A stretch of DNA of 64,000 bases from Anisus vortex (taxonomy: Eukaryota > Mollusca > Gastropoda > Planorbidae), in the NCBI GenBank assembly GCA_949126835.1, contig OX421500.1, forward strand, positions 21,551,167-21,615,166, written 5' to 3'. Below, one piece after another: positions 28,208-35,987 of this stretch (position 1 is the first letter of the stretch; each line of letters begins with the position of its first letter). The position numbers and the translations under genes were made by a program. The notes under the pieces were generated by a model. That model saw only the letters and a list, made by a program, of their open reading frames with translations. It was not told the origin of the DNA and did no database searches.

Positions 28208-31200
28208 CACTTCACATTGTCATCAATGTATTGTTATTGAACAAGCGTAGCAACCCCCCCCCCCTCCCATTCTAAGCCCAAGATTATGATGTTGTAGTTG
28301 AGTGAATCGGATCGAGTGTTTACAATACAATACAAAGGGAGTAGTAAGTACTTAATTCCAAAGATGACGTTCCACAGATTCATTACGACATGTGAATGAA
28401 TGATCGGGATTACCCGATTGAATACCACCAGCTCATCAAATCCACTTTGCTTTAACATAGAAGGGGAAATAATCGACAAAAGCTTGATGCTCATATTTTA
28501 TCGTTATTTTAATGCTGTTACAATGCAAAGTGTATATATATATAAAACTAATTCTTTTATATTGCTGCACTTGGCTCTATGTTTTGTTCTATTGATAAAT
28601 TGCCCACTAAGTGTCATGAATTGATCTGTAACTCTTTTATTGATTGATTGCTATGTATATTATGTTACTGGCCCAACCGACATAAAACGATCATTAAAAC
28701 CTCAAGTTCAAAACCTATTTAAAAGCTATGCCGATTGAAGTAATATTTAACTATAGGAATTCCACAAATACATTCACTATAATGGGCATCTGGTTAAATG
28801 AACAAGTTGCATATGTTTAGATGAAAAAAGAGGCATATGTTTAGATCAACAAGGGACGTATGTTTCGATCAACAAGGGGCATATATTTAGATAAACAATG
28901 GGCATATGGTTAAATGAACAAGGAGCATATGGTTAAATGAATAAAGGGCATATGGTTAAATAAACAAGGGACGCATGTTTAGATGAACAATGGGCAGATG
29001 TTTACATGAATATTCTAGAGCCCTAAGTATTACTCTCACTTGCATGGTTTAAGTGTGTTTTTGCTATAAGACCAACTTATCTTTTCTCATATATATACTT
29101 TTTTTTAAATAGAAGATTAATACGTAGTACGCTTTTCCGCCGTGTTTTAATGTTTACCCTTTCGATTTAATTTCTTTTAAATGATTTAAAATTGTTGGTC
29201 ACCCCGACTAGTTTACATTTAGCTGAAAATTTTTGTTTTTAATTTTTTTGACGTATCAATAGGCCGTGGGATATTTTGATAAGTAAAATTATACTTTTGT
29301 AAAGAGGCTTTCTTAGAAGTAAGTTTAACTCAGATTCGTATTGTAGGATTTTAAGATTCACACTTTTAAGAAAACTTAAAACAAAAAATAATTTAAAAAA
29401 TATATTAAATAATTCACAATAAGTGAAACATGTTTTTCGAAAAGTGAACATTTAGACCGTGCCGTAAACTCATGTAACTTATTTTTTATATTTTTCGTAA
29501 TCTATATCTTGTTACGACCACCATCCCCTTGTGGTCAGAGCCGTGTAAATGTTGTTGATAATTCTCGTTCGTCCTAGGGTAGACTTTGGTTATTATTACT
29601 TATATTTCAGTATTACACGAACTCTCATTATTGTCCTTGGAACAAACTCAGGGTTTGCGTTCTAACAGTACATTTCCTTGACGTTGTAGTTGTAAATAAA
29701 TATATATATATTATAATATGGTAAACAATGAAACAAAAATAGTAACTTGACGAGGAAGCTTCAGTGTAAATGTTGTTTTTTGTGGATAATTTAATTCAGG
29801 TGATAAAGTATATACAATATGAAGATTATATACAGTTAGAAGAAAATAGTTCCAACACAAGCGTCCACTCTGTACAAAACTCTGCTCAAGACTCTATCTA
29901 TCCAAACCACTAGTTTCTTAGCCTTAAATACTAGCGGGGGGGAGAGCGGGGAACAGACCTATTACTAGGAAGGGTGAAAATAATGGTATCATTACAAAAC
30001 TCATAATAAAAATAATAGTTTTAACATAAACTACCCTGTACGAGAAATAATAGACTATTCCTAGCCATTCCGAGAATTTGAGGTCTGCACGAGAGTGAAT
30101 TCTTAGAACAGTCTAGGCTTTAGTACCGCCCACAAAACTCGCGTTGAAAGAAAGCTCTTAATACATGACAATATTATATATAGAGTAGACAGTATGTGTA
30201 TTCCGATCCCCATTGGTTAATTTCAAGACACGTGACCTTATTGTCTCATATTTTACTTTGCGATCTCGCTTTCCGAATGTGTCCTCCCTATCTCGTATTA
30301 AGCGTATCCGACTGCCATGTGGTCGACCTGGGTTCGATTCCACACTGTTTGTTTTCTTTTTGTTTGTTTTTTAATTTTCATTATTATTAGATCTACTTGT
30401 TTTTAAAGATTGTCAAGAAGTTTAAGGACTTAAAGCTTTCCTAAAATGTTTCCAGCAAGTAAAATCTAATAAGTATATTTTAGACGCATGCGGAAGACGG
30501 GTTTTCGATTCTCATCCAGGGATGGTCCAAACCTTTTGTTAAATAAAAAAAAAACAAGCCCTTTTTTAATCCGATTACAATATTTGTTTAAATTTTTTAT
30601 TTCTAAATGTTTTCAGTAAATATATATGAAATTTTTTTTTATTATTATTATAGTTTTCTGTACATTGTAGTTTATAAAAATTTTATTAGTAGCTATAGCC
30701 CAATGTATTATTATCCCCGGGCAACGCCGGGAAATTTGGCTTGTGTAAAAATATAAGGATATTATAATGATATTCATAAAGTAATTTCTTACGGAAATAT
30801 CATTCAACGTGAATGAAAATGAATTTAAATATAGTCTGCACAGCTTGTACGAACAAAAAAGAACATATTGCTAAATCTGGACACAAACTAAACTCTCTAA
30901 AAGAAAAAGTAAAGCATCCTTCAGCAAATAAATTTTAATTTCGTTGTTGGAACTCGGAAACAATAAACAACAGATATAACGTCATTTGTCAAGGGGAATT
31001 AGCTCCCTTAACTATACTTATGTTATACCGTATTACACACACAGAGACCCACACACTCACACTTACACACTGACACACACACACACACAAACATAAAAAA
31101 AACAAAAACAAAGATTAACAAGCGCTTCAGAGAAACAGCTGTTGGAAGTCTTACATTAATTATCCAATGACGTAGTCCAGCGCTTTGAAGCAGTTTATAT

Positions 31201-34200
31201 TTATATCTCATGAAAGAAACGTTAGAATACAATTAAATCTATTTATTTCTTTGTTTGTTATTTCATATACTTGTACCTCGTATTATTGACTGTATCTGTA
31301 GGTTTATTGTTTATGGTTTTAGGGTTTTCAAAAAGCCACCTAAACGCTTTTTCAATTTATCTATTTCCATCTATCTATCCATCTATCTATCTATCCATCT
31401 ATCTATCCATCTATCTATCCATCTATCTATCCATCTATCTATCCATCTATCTATCCATCTATCTATCCATCTATCTATCCATCTATCTATCCATCTATCT
31501 ATCCATCTATCTATCCATCTATCTATCCATCTATCTATCCATCTATCTATCCATCTATCTATCCATCTATCTATCCATCTATCTATCCATCTATCTATCC
31601 ATCTATCTATCCATCTATCTATCCATCTATCTATCCATCTATCTATCCATCTATCTATCCATCTATCTATCCATCTATCTATCCATCTATCTATCCATCT
31701 ATCTATCCATCTATCTATCCATCTATCTATCCATCTATCTATCCATCTATCTATCCATCTATCTATCCATCTATCTATCCATCTATCTATCCATCTATCT
31801 ATCCATCTATCTATCCATCTATCTATCCATCTATCTATCCATCTATCTATCTATCCATCTATCCATCTATCTATCTATCCATCTATCTATCTATCTATCC
31901 ATCTATCTATCAATCCATCTATCTATCTATCTATCCATCTAGCTATCCATCTATCTATAAATCTATCTATCTATCCATCTAGCTATCCATCTATCCATCT
32001 GTCTATCAATGCATACATCAATTTTTCTATCTATCCATCTAACTATCCATCTATCTATCCATCTATCTATCCATCTATCTATACATCTATCTATATATCT
32101 ATCTATACATCTATCTATATATCTATCTATCTATCCATATATATATCCATCTGTCTATCAATGCATACATCAATCTTTCTATCTACCTACCTACCTACCT
32201 ATCTATCTATACCTAACTTTTTCTCTTTAGATAAATATATAAGCTTGCGTACAAAACAACAAATGCTCAACAAATTCTTCCTAGATTGATAGTTTCACTA
32301 ATCTACAAGATACTTGTGTGACACGCTTCTATATGTTTGGTCTATTTGTTTAAGTAATCGTCTAACTTCATCATACTGGGTGGTCTGGTAAAAAAGAAAA
32401 GGAAGAAAAAAAACATGGTTGAAAGAAAGGCCCATTGAGTTTTGAGCCTTGTGCTGAGAATGACGCACCCCTTTTGTTCAACCAGCTAGTAAACCCATTT
32501 TCTCACAATGAATTGCTTACACATTATTTCTATTATAAAAAAATTAACTCGTGAAGCATACTTAGTTTTGAACAATGCGTTATTTAAGGATTATCCAAAT
32601 AGAGCAGAGACAACACAAACAGAATAGTGTGAAGGGCACTATAGAATTCTAAAATACTTTTATATCATAAATGAACTACCGTATTTGGATAAGTCTTGAT
32701 AGGATTGATTGTAGCCCGGGTGGTGAATTATTCAATTTTAGACATGATTGAATACGATTAAAAAAAAATTGAAGCACTTTTGGTCGAGGTGTCAGAAACG
32801 TGGTTATGGATAATTGAAAATGTGTCATGGACAGAAACACCTGCTCTAACTCCCCCATCCACCTCCTGGATGACGACTCTTACTTGAAATCTTGCATAGC
32901 ATTAAATTAATGTCCCCTTCCACTCCAAACCCTACCAACACACGCTGTCCAAGAATGCTGGAACAAACATTATTGAATGAGTGTCTGTCCAGGCTTTCTG
33001 GATGTTATTCTTTGATTTTATTTGTTAAACGGTCATGATGACCTGACGTGGTTACGTCATCCCTTTTCTAAAATGCAGAAATAAGCTTTATGTGTCTGTG
33101 TGAGTTTTTTTTTTTTTAAATAAAAGGTTTTATAATAGGTAAAATAGGACAGGTATACAAACTAAGCTCCCCCCTCTCCCGCCATTTCTTTTATAGCACA
33201 CACATATACACAAACACAAATAAACACATACACACATACACACATAAAAACATAAGTAAACGTAACCCCGTGGCTTTAATATGTCAAGCTGTGATTATTT
33301 ATTGCCATCTTTGCTTTTTATTTAAGTGTTAGAATGTCAAGAGGAATAACTCAGGCGAGAAAAATGAAAAAGAACTGAATCCCTCTGCGTTGTCTTTCCT
33401 TGGACGCGAATAGTTTAATTTTTAACCCCCAAAAATGTAATAAATAATTTCACGTCACGTTGACTATAATACGCATGCTTAACATGAAACAATGCGGTGG
33501 TATAGTTGCAGAGCTTCGGTTTGCTAATATGGAGGTCTCTGAGCTCAACTCAGTGCCAACTGCACTGGACAGCTTACTCTGTTGTGTGACATACTATAAC
33601 TGCCTAAAAAACAAACAAACAAAAAAACGTAACGAGCGTTCCGGCTCTTACATCCAGAAAGTAACGATGTTCAGGGGTGAAGCAAAGTGGGGGGGGGGGG
33701 CGGGGGCGGGCACACAACGGTTCTGTCCGGGCGCCAGCCACCAAACGGCATGCTAATAGGGGGCCTCATCGATGGCGAAGTGTGAAAAGAACACACTGGC
33801 GGGCAAACGCAGGAGGTCAGTCCCGGTTGTAATCGCGTCCGAGAATTATTGCACTGTCGAGAGGCCTCAGAGCCTCGGCGGGGAGGAAGCGATGAGCGCA
33901 ACAGTCCGTCTCGAACCCGCCCTGGTGCCTGGATGTCCAGACCTTTATTCGTGCCACCGGGTGACAGTGCTGGAACACGAACGATCCGCCACGATAATAA
34001 TCCAAGGGAAATTCCGCAGGTGGAGACTGAGGAGTAGTGCATGTACTTCGGATACCCTACCCTATGTTACGAACGGCTAGTCTCGGAAAGGATCTTGGTG
34101 GGCACCCTTGATTCACCTCTTTACATCGTTATGCCCTGGACTCAAGAGTCAGAATGCTCGTCTGGTTTATAGAGACATTTATAAATTGGTTTATTTATAA

Positions 34201-35526
34201 ATAGGTAGTACAAGTAGGTAGGAAGTTAGGAGGGTAGGTAGCTAGCTTGGCAGGTGGTAGTTGGGTAGCTAGACTAGAAGAGGGTAGGTAGCTAGCTTGG
34301 CAGGTGGTAGTTGGGTAGCTAGGCTAGAAGAGGGTGGGTTGGTGGGTAGCTAGGTTAGCATGGAGTAGCTAGGTTAGCATGGAGTAGATAGGTTAGCAGG
34401 GGTAGGTAGATATACATATTTACCTATGAAGGTAGATAGGCAGGTCGCTGATTTTGGTTGGTAGGTAGGTAGATAAATAGATTGTTTCATTTTTGCACTA
34501 CCAAGAGAAGCAGGTACAGTGACGGCAGATCTAGCAATGAAATAATTAATATGGATGGACACTATTTCATTAAACACTAAAGAAAGAAACCAAAAGATGT
34601 AACTTTCTCTTTGTTATTTATTTATTATGTTCCGTTTAAAAATGTAACTTTCTCTTTGTTATTTATTTATGTTCCGTTTAAAAATGTAACTTTCTCTTTG
34701 TTATTTATTTATTATGTTCCGTTTAAAAATGTAGCTTTCTCTTTGTTAGTTATTTATGTTCCGTTTAAAAATGTAACTTTCTGTTTGTTATTTATTTATT
34801 ATGTTCCGTTTAAAAATGTAACTTTCTCACTGTTTTTTATTTATGTTCCGTTTTTTCCCATTGTCTTATTCTCTTTCCGTTCCTTGTGTAGATATAATAA
34901 AACAATTTGAGCCCAGTTGTCACAATGTGTCATGACTCGTTCTGATGTATGGTGGGTTTATTTAAAGAGTTACAAGCTGAAAATATAACTTACAAAGAAA
35001 TATCTTAAATTAAGGCAAACATAAAGCATCTGAAGAAATTATCCAGGAACGGTAGCAAAAACTGTATAAAAACCGGAAGATTGAGTAGATGAAATTTAAT
35101 TGTGTTAGTATTGTTGAGTATTTAATTTCCCATTTCTTTCCATGATGAAGCCCTTCATAATATACAAAATAGTAATTTATTTTGTTTTTCTCTCTATTCT
35201 CAGAGATGCAGCAGTCTATACACCTCCCTTCAACATCTATAGCACCCACCACCGTCACACTACGCAAAAGGCGCCGCCCTTATTCCAAATTTCAAATCGC
35301 TGAGCTGGAGCGAGAGTATGCCAGCTCCACGTACATCTCCAAATCCAGACGCTGGGAGCTCTCACAGCTAATCAACCTCTCCGAGAGGCAGATCAAGATC
35401 TGGTTCCAGAACAGGAGGATCAAGGCCAAGAAGCTGCAGAAGAGGGAGGACCTTGGCATTCCCCAGGGCTCCTCCAACATGGGCACCCCACAGCCCCAGC
35501 ATCATCTACAGTCGTCTCTATCGTGA
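2321..35526 (+). CDS. Posterior-class (Abd-B-like) Hox homeodomain protein, join(2321..2801,35204..35526)
   Basis: Homeodomain transcription factor expected to bind DNA in the nucleus and specify posterior identity. The join gives 267 residues. The start is the ATG at 2321 (purine at -3); the same frame is open back to a TAG at 2213 but has no earlier ATG. The donor is AG|GTCTGT after 2801, in phase 1. The acceptor is TTCTCAG|AG at 35204, and the split codon reads GAG (Glu161). Residues 1-160 are Ser/Pro/Tyr-rich with no clear YPWM hexapeptide; Trp134 is a possible PBC-contact tryptophan. The homeodomain is 180-239 and carries WFQN (Gln50, Asn51), Arg53 and the posterior-type RWEL with Trp at position 32. 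A 28-residue tail follows. By established Hox classes this is Abd-B/Post. Because helix 1 reads [11 protein letters not shown] lean towards Post1 over Post2, from memory and without an alignment. Codons are GC-richer than the AT-rich surroundings. Confidence 0.92.
2945..3610 (-). mobile_element. Retroelement 3' end (LINE/SINE tail), interrupted by a MITE
   Basis: Read on the minus strand, 3600-3537 and then 3060-2955 match the plus-strand copy at 39511-39679: the GTATGATA...GTGTGCG block, then the GCTGAAAGACGGAAT block, and a final CAATAAAGTTATCTTA tail. The two halves are separated here by the MITE at 3085-3532, absent from the other copy. The CAATAAA plus short ATCTT-type tail is typical of non-LTR 3' ends; the parent family is not identified. 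Confidence 0.7.
3083..3534. mobile_element. Tc1/mariner-like MITE (TA target, CTCCC termini)
   Basis: Inverted termini CTCCCTTTATTT at the left and AAATAAAGGGAG at the right, each bounded by TA (3083-3084 and 3533-3534). Length between the TAs is 448 bp. The interior has no transposase frame but contains a small inverted motif (CCACGGGAAGTGG). TA duplication with CTCCC ends resembles Stowaway-type MITEs; that comparison is from knowledge of the families. Confidence 0.7.
3990..4560 (+). pseudogene. Decayed LINE reverse-transcriptase C-terminus
   Basis: Frameshifted and interrupted translation retains the usual order of a non-LTR reverse-transcriptase C-terminus: an RPRLEYA-like piece near 4110, [10 protein letters not shown] at about 4180-4212, then [18 protein letters not shown] at about 4450-4500 and TAFK near 4527. 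No intact frame exists. The copy runs directly into the GACAGATA microsatellite. The last 50 bp resemble the LINE piece at 47393-47450, so both come from one family. Confidence 0.75.
4572..5152. repeat. (GACAGATA)n microsatellite
   Basis: About 580 bp of 8-bp GACAGATA units with scattered GATA-only and other variants, least variable at 4830-5050. It lies on the 3' side of the LINE remnant and may have grown from that element's tail. Open frames rich in LSICLSVY are artefacts of the repeat. Confidence 0.97.
5701..6293. repeat. 50-bp satellite with 100-bp dimer organisation
   Basis: Monomers of about 50 bp, each containing AACTAAAGGTAGATTGAT. Two alternating variants (one with GATGCTGGTAAAAG, one with GATACCGTAGAAAG) make a 100-bp higher-order unit at 5718-5997. 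A second dimer type (ACCGTATAAAAT / ACTGTTGAAAG) follows to about 6290. Confidence 0.9.
6720..6950. promoter_or_regulatory. Candidate enhancer-like unique segment
   Basis: A non-repetitive, GC-richer island between satellites. Visible sites: TGACCT at 6798, AGGTCA at 6861 and 6880 (nuclear-receptor half-sites), CACGTG at 6884, two TGACG cores near 6853 and 6872, and TTTATGG (a posterior-Hox-like site) ending about 6843. Function is inference only. Confidence 0.3.
7245..7826. repeat. 12-bp tandem array
   Basis: Degenerate array of 12-bp units of the type TATAGTTTGACG, with CGG, CAT and GGTTGGACAT variants grouped in larger repeats. The 198-, 151- and 125-residue open frames across it (YVKL and LTYS repeats) are artefacts. 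Confidence 0.95.
7938..8012 (-). repeat. tRNA-like sequence (probable SINE head)
   Basis: On the minus strand an A-box-like TGGTCTAGTGGTAGA is followed about 30 bp later by a B-box-like GAGTTCAAATCCC. The arms do not fold into a convincing complete cloverleaf, so I read it as a tRNA-derived repeat and not a functional tRNA. Confidence 0.55.
8120..8390. repeat. Degenerate GACAGA-rich repeat
   Basis: Scattered GACAGACAG, ACAGATA and AAATAGAT motifs without a fixed period. It looks like an old microsatellite of the same type as that at 4572-5152. Confidence 0.7.
9100..9195 (+). pseudogene. LINE reverse-transcriptase C-terminal fragment
   Basis: Plus-strand translation gives a [17 protein letters not shown] piece, then a frame disruption and a GFP (Gly-Phe-Pro) remnant. 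This is equivalent to the [12 protein letters not shown] segment of the copy at 3990-4560. Short and non-functional. Confidence 0.6.
9535..9655 (-). pseudogene. Retrotransposon C-terminal fragment (CxH..C zinc-finger-like motif)
   Basis: Minus-strand translation contains [20 protein letters not shown], the C-terminal motif that follows the RNase H region in Jockey/R1-type non-LTR retrotransposons. It ends at a stop soon after, and I found no longer frame. Family assignment is by motif memory only. Confidence 0.6.
9984..10150. repeat. 34-bp tandem array
   Basis: Five nearly identical 34-bp units containing AATATAATGAATTCAAGTAA. The near-absence of divergence suggests recent expansion. Confidence 0.93.
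10151..13142. other. AT-rich intronic DNA
   Basis: No gene recognised. It contains the small TTAA-flanked element (separate entry), a C15 tract at 11416-11430 followed by an A-run, several T-runs and TAGGCCTA at 10444 and 13127. The open frame at 10905-11141 is low-complexity, Phe/Ile/Leu-rich and not credible as a gene. Confidence 0.6.
10600..10680. mobile_element. 81-bp TTAA-flanked MITE (piggyBac-like)
   Basis: Begins TTAACCCTTACAGTCCCGGG and ends CGGGAAGGGTTAA. The TTAA at each end is the usual piggyBac target, and the CCCTT termini are inverted. It is far too short to encode anything. Confidence 0.6.
13143..13565. repeat. 43-bp tandem array
   Basis: About ten 43-bp units containing CACAAAGAGTTGAATACGTA. 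The central copies are almost identical, with shortened or diverged copies at both edges. Confidence 0.93.
13738..13792. repeat. (CT)n microsatellite
   Basis: Imperfect CT dinucleotide run with occasional GT interruptions. Confidence 0.9.
14010..14813. repeat. 21-bp satellite
   Basis: About 38 copies of a 21-bp unit containing CAACAATACCAACAAATT, alternating ACC/ACT variants and some ACATT variants. A multiple of three without stops, so the minus strand shows a 255-residue open frame of LVLLFNL heptads, which I treat as an artefact. Confidence 0.96.
15897..15958. repeat. (TA)n microsatellite
   Basis: About 60 bp of uninterrupted TA. Confidence 0.95.
17005..17110. repeat. Dispersed repeat, copy 1
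   Basis: Shares GAAGCAGCGTTCAC, CACAATGCCCAGCC and CTAATGTCA in the same order and similar spacing with 60296-60440. Probably a SINE-like family; ends not defined. Confidence 0.6.
18983..19175. repeat. 32-bp tandem array
   Basis: Five to six units of about 32 bp containing TTTAGTGAATAGACTC, alternating CGG/CAG variants. Confidence 0.9.
19176..19756. other. Non-repetitive intronic segment
   Basis: No coding frame. 19380-19640 is higher-complexity sequence with CACGTG (in CTGCACGTGTAG), TGACTTC and GGAAGTG-type motifs in an otherwise AT-rich, repetitive intron. A weak regulatory candidate. Confidence 0.35.
19757..20360. repeat. 32-bp satellite, open in all three plus frames
   Basis: About 18 units of 32 bp, each with CATGTCTATGTATCTTCCCG and a CT-rich spacer; three units carry an extra TTTCTCTCTATC block. 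Because 32 is not a multiple of three and the unit has no plus-strand stop, three overlapping frames of 186-207 residues stay open. They are artefacts. Confidence 0.96.
20361..20840. other. Non-repetitive intronic segment
   Basis: No gene recognised. 20515-20780 is complex sequence with GCGCGGGATTG, AACAATAAAACCG and a GACGATCTTACGTC segment. A weak regulatory candidate. Confidence 0.35.
20841..21413. repeat. (TG)-rich array with a 163-bp internal duplication
   Basis: Imperfect GT/TG repeat with TATG and CTGT variants. A block starting near 20875 with GTGTCCGGGGGTGCTTTTG recurs 163 bp downstream almost unchanged. Cys/Val- and His/Thr-rich frames are artefacts. Confidence 0.93.
21414..23195. 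other. AT-rich intronic DNA
   Basis: No gene recognised. 22205-22460 shows five diverged blocks of about 45-55 bp containing CCGTTTT, GAGCTAAAAG and GAAGATTTCC, an eroded tandem repeat. Confidence 0.5.
23196..24261. mobile_element. Non-autonomous hAT-like element A
   Basis: Ends are CATAGGTTTTCAACC at the left and the inverse of CATAGGTTCTCAAC at the right. The flanks repeat GTTTAA (23190-23195 and 24262-24267). CCGCCCCC-rich blocks lie just inside each end. The interior is AT-rich with no transposase, and part of it (23540-23850) is an inverted copy of 25140-25490. Confidence 0.65.
24270..25037. mobile_element. Truncated hAT element B with BED-finger remnant
   Basis: Inverted termini TAGGGATGTTAAA, subterminal AAACCGG repeats at both ends, and a perfect 8-bp duplication GTTTAAAC (24262-24269 and 25038-25045). 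It contains a BED-type zinc-finger fragment (separate entry) but no catalytic domain. Eight-base duplications and BED fingers are hAT hallmarks. Confidence 0.8.
24595..24720 (+). pseudogene. BED zinc-finger fragment of a hAT transposase
   Basis: A 41-codon frame beginning [16 protein letters not shown] with C-x2-C (C4, C7) and a HLHTKH histidine pair, the spacing of a BED finger. It stops after a Ser-rich stretch. Remnant of an N-terminal transposase exon in element B. Confidence 0.65.
25130..25800. repeat. Dispersed AT-rich repeat, copy 1
   Basis: Resembles 50220-50650 in direct orientation (AAGCGGAA.TGATACGTAGTAATCA; GATGCCAAACAAGTTATGTTTTG) and, inverted, 23540-23850 inside element A. Probably the interior of a hAT-derived family. 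Confidence 0.65.
26194..27519 (+). mobile_element. Decayed hAT transposon
   Basis: Identical 16-bp inverted ends CAGGGGTCTCCAAACT, followed inside by GCGGCCC-type sequence. 1,326 bp. Flanks share CTATC but I see no exact 8-bp duplication. The interior carries the transposase remnant at 26600-27310. Confidence 0.8.
26600..27310 (+). pseudogene. hAT transposase pseudogene (GTF2IRD2/SCAND3-like)
   Basis: Across frameshifts and stops the translation keeps family landmarks in order: LLRWLS near 26690; a [16 protein letters not shown] stretch at 26745-26795; [24 protein letters not shown] at 27020-27095 (split by no stop); [10 protein letters not shown]; then FGTTYL.E.QF and [14 protein letters not shown] remnants at 27205-27285 in another frame. 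It cannot make a working enzyme. Confidence 0.75.
27720..27799. mobile_element. hAT-type terminal fragment
   Basis: Reverse complement begins CAGGGGTTGGCAACC and then carries TTGGCACGCAGAGC, as at 42691 and the left end of the element at 46965. Only one end is visible. Confidence 0.55.
28139..28204. repeat. (CT)n microsatellite
   Basis: About 65 bp of CT with one TT interruption. Confidence 0.95.
28785..29005. repeat. Degenerate 22-24-bp tandem repeat
   Basis: Roughly nine diverged units with GGGCATATGGTTAAATGAAC-type sequence, alternating GTTTAGAT and GTTAAAT forms. Confidence 0.8.
29006..31362. other. AT-rich intronic DNA
   Basis: No gene recognised outside the tRNA-headed repeat at 30165-30745. 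29508-29940 begins TTGTTACGACC and might be a worn LTR, but no matching end was found. Confidence 0.5.
30165..30745 (+). mobile_element. tRNA-headed repeat with GC hairpin end, copy 1
   Basis: Shares with 42090-42470 a 5' block (GATCCCCATTGG...ACACGTGA), a B-box-like GGGTTCGATTCC near 30342, and a 3' hairpin CCCGGGCAACGCCGGG followed by GCTTGT. Hairpin plus short tail resembles Helitron-type 3' ends; the terminal tetranucleotide is not a classical CTRR, so the class is uncertain. Confidence 0.55.
31363..32205. repeat. (ATCTATCTATCC)n microsatellite
   Basis: About 840 bp. The first 480 bp is a near-perfect 12-bp unit; beyond 31850 it becomes irregular TATC/CATC. The 344- and 223-residue open frames (LSIH, LSIY) are repeat artefacts. 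Confidence 0.97.
32206..34203. other. Intronic DNA with a GC-rich island
   Basis: Mostly AT-rich and unremarkable. 33685-34085 is markedly GC-rich with a G-run at its left edge and open frames on both strands (123 residues minus, 102 plus) that match no family I know. It could be a fragment of an unrecognised mobile element or a CpG-rich regulatory island. Confidence 0.4.
34204..34480. repeat. GGTAG-rich repeat with a 50-bp duplication
   Basis: Irregular GGTAGGTAG and TAGCTAGCTTGG motifs. A block of about 50 bp containing CTTGGCAGGTGGTAGTTGGG occurs twice (near 34240 and 34290). Confidence 0.8.
34598..34845. repeat. 42/45-bp tandem array
   Basis: Six units with TGTAACTTTCTCTTTGTTA and TATGTTCCGTTTAAAAA, alternating a longer (45 bp) and a shorter (42 bp) form, giving an 87-bp higher-order period. 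Confidence 0.9.
35204..35526 (+). CDS. Hox gene coding exon 2 (homeobox exon)
   Basis: Starts after the acceptor CAG at 35201-35203 and completes Glu161, then runs to TGA at 35524-35526. It codes a 19-residue Ser/Thr/Pro linker, the homeodomain, a basic KKLQKRED extension and a Gln/Pro/His-rich end. The exon is GC-rich and entirely unbroken. Confidence 0.93.
35260..35439 (+). other. Homeobox (60 codons)
   Basis: Aligned by eye on W48-F49-Q50-N51: helix 1 [10 protein letters not shown], posterior-type YISK..RWEL at 25-34, recognition helix [10 protein letters not shown] then RRIK. Position 54 is Ile where Hox proteins usually have Met, and position 20 is Tyr where Phe is usual. Confidence 0.93.
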
Positions 35527-35981
35527 GAAACCTTGACCTTAGCTTATGCTACACTAGAACTCAAAGGGACGTGAGAGGGAAGTTTACCTCTTCATAAGAA
35601 ATCCAATACCTAATCATAGACAGCTTCTAGTGTATCGCCTCGTTGTGGCCAAATGACGCCCTCGTATTTGGTTTCTACAAACAATTCATGTTCAAATTGC
35701 GTCATTGAAAATTATTATTCGGTCACATGTACTGTGTATCCAGGAAAAGGAATCCATATTAATCAATCTCAATGGAAACTTAAAGTATACGATACTGTAG
35801 AAACCTGCAAACCCATCTCAGAAATTCTACAAATAGATTTCCGAAAATCATTAGCAGCCTGGAGGAATTCTTTGATGATTACCATGCACGGAGTCACCAA
35901 TTGAGGAGCAAAACTAGTCTGTGCCTACCCATAATAAGTGAGTCGACCCTGCAAGAAAAATTTATAAACTATGAATTTGGA

Positions 35982-35987
35982 AATAAA
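35982..35987 (+). terminator. Candidate Hox poly(A) signal AATAAA
   Basis: First canonical AATAAA I noticed downstream of the Hox stop, about 455 bp beyond it. Actual cleavage site unknown. Confidence 0.35.

Larger units (their letters stand above)
2802..35203 (+). other. Hox intron, 32.4 kb
   Basis: A single phase-1 intron, GT at 2802-2803 and AG at 35202-35203 after a T/C-rich tract. It is unusually large and repeat-laden; arrays and mobile elements inside it are listed separately. No alternative coding exon was recognised. Confidence 0.85.

Noticed and set aside
29508..29940. Solo LTR
   Set aside because: Starts like TGTTACGACC but no matching terminal inverted dinucleotide or target duplication was found.
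31255..32289. 344-residue open frame
   Set aside because: Almost entirely LSIH repeats from the ATCC/ATCT microsatellite; no domain outside the array.
33671..34042. 123-residue minus-strand frame in the GC-rich island
   Set aside because: GC-rich DNA has few stops; frames are open on both strands and no family is recognised.
35653..35904. 83-residue frame just after the Hox stop
   Set aside because: Lies in the probable 3' UTR upstream of the first AATAAA; no known motif.
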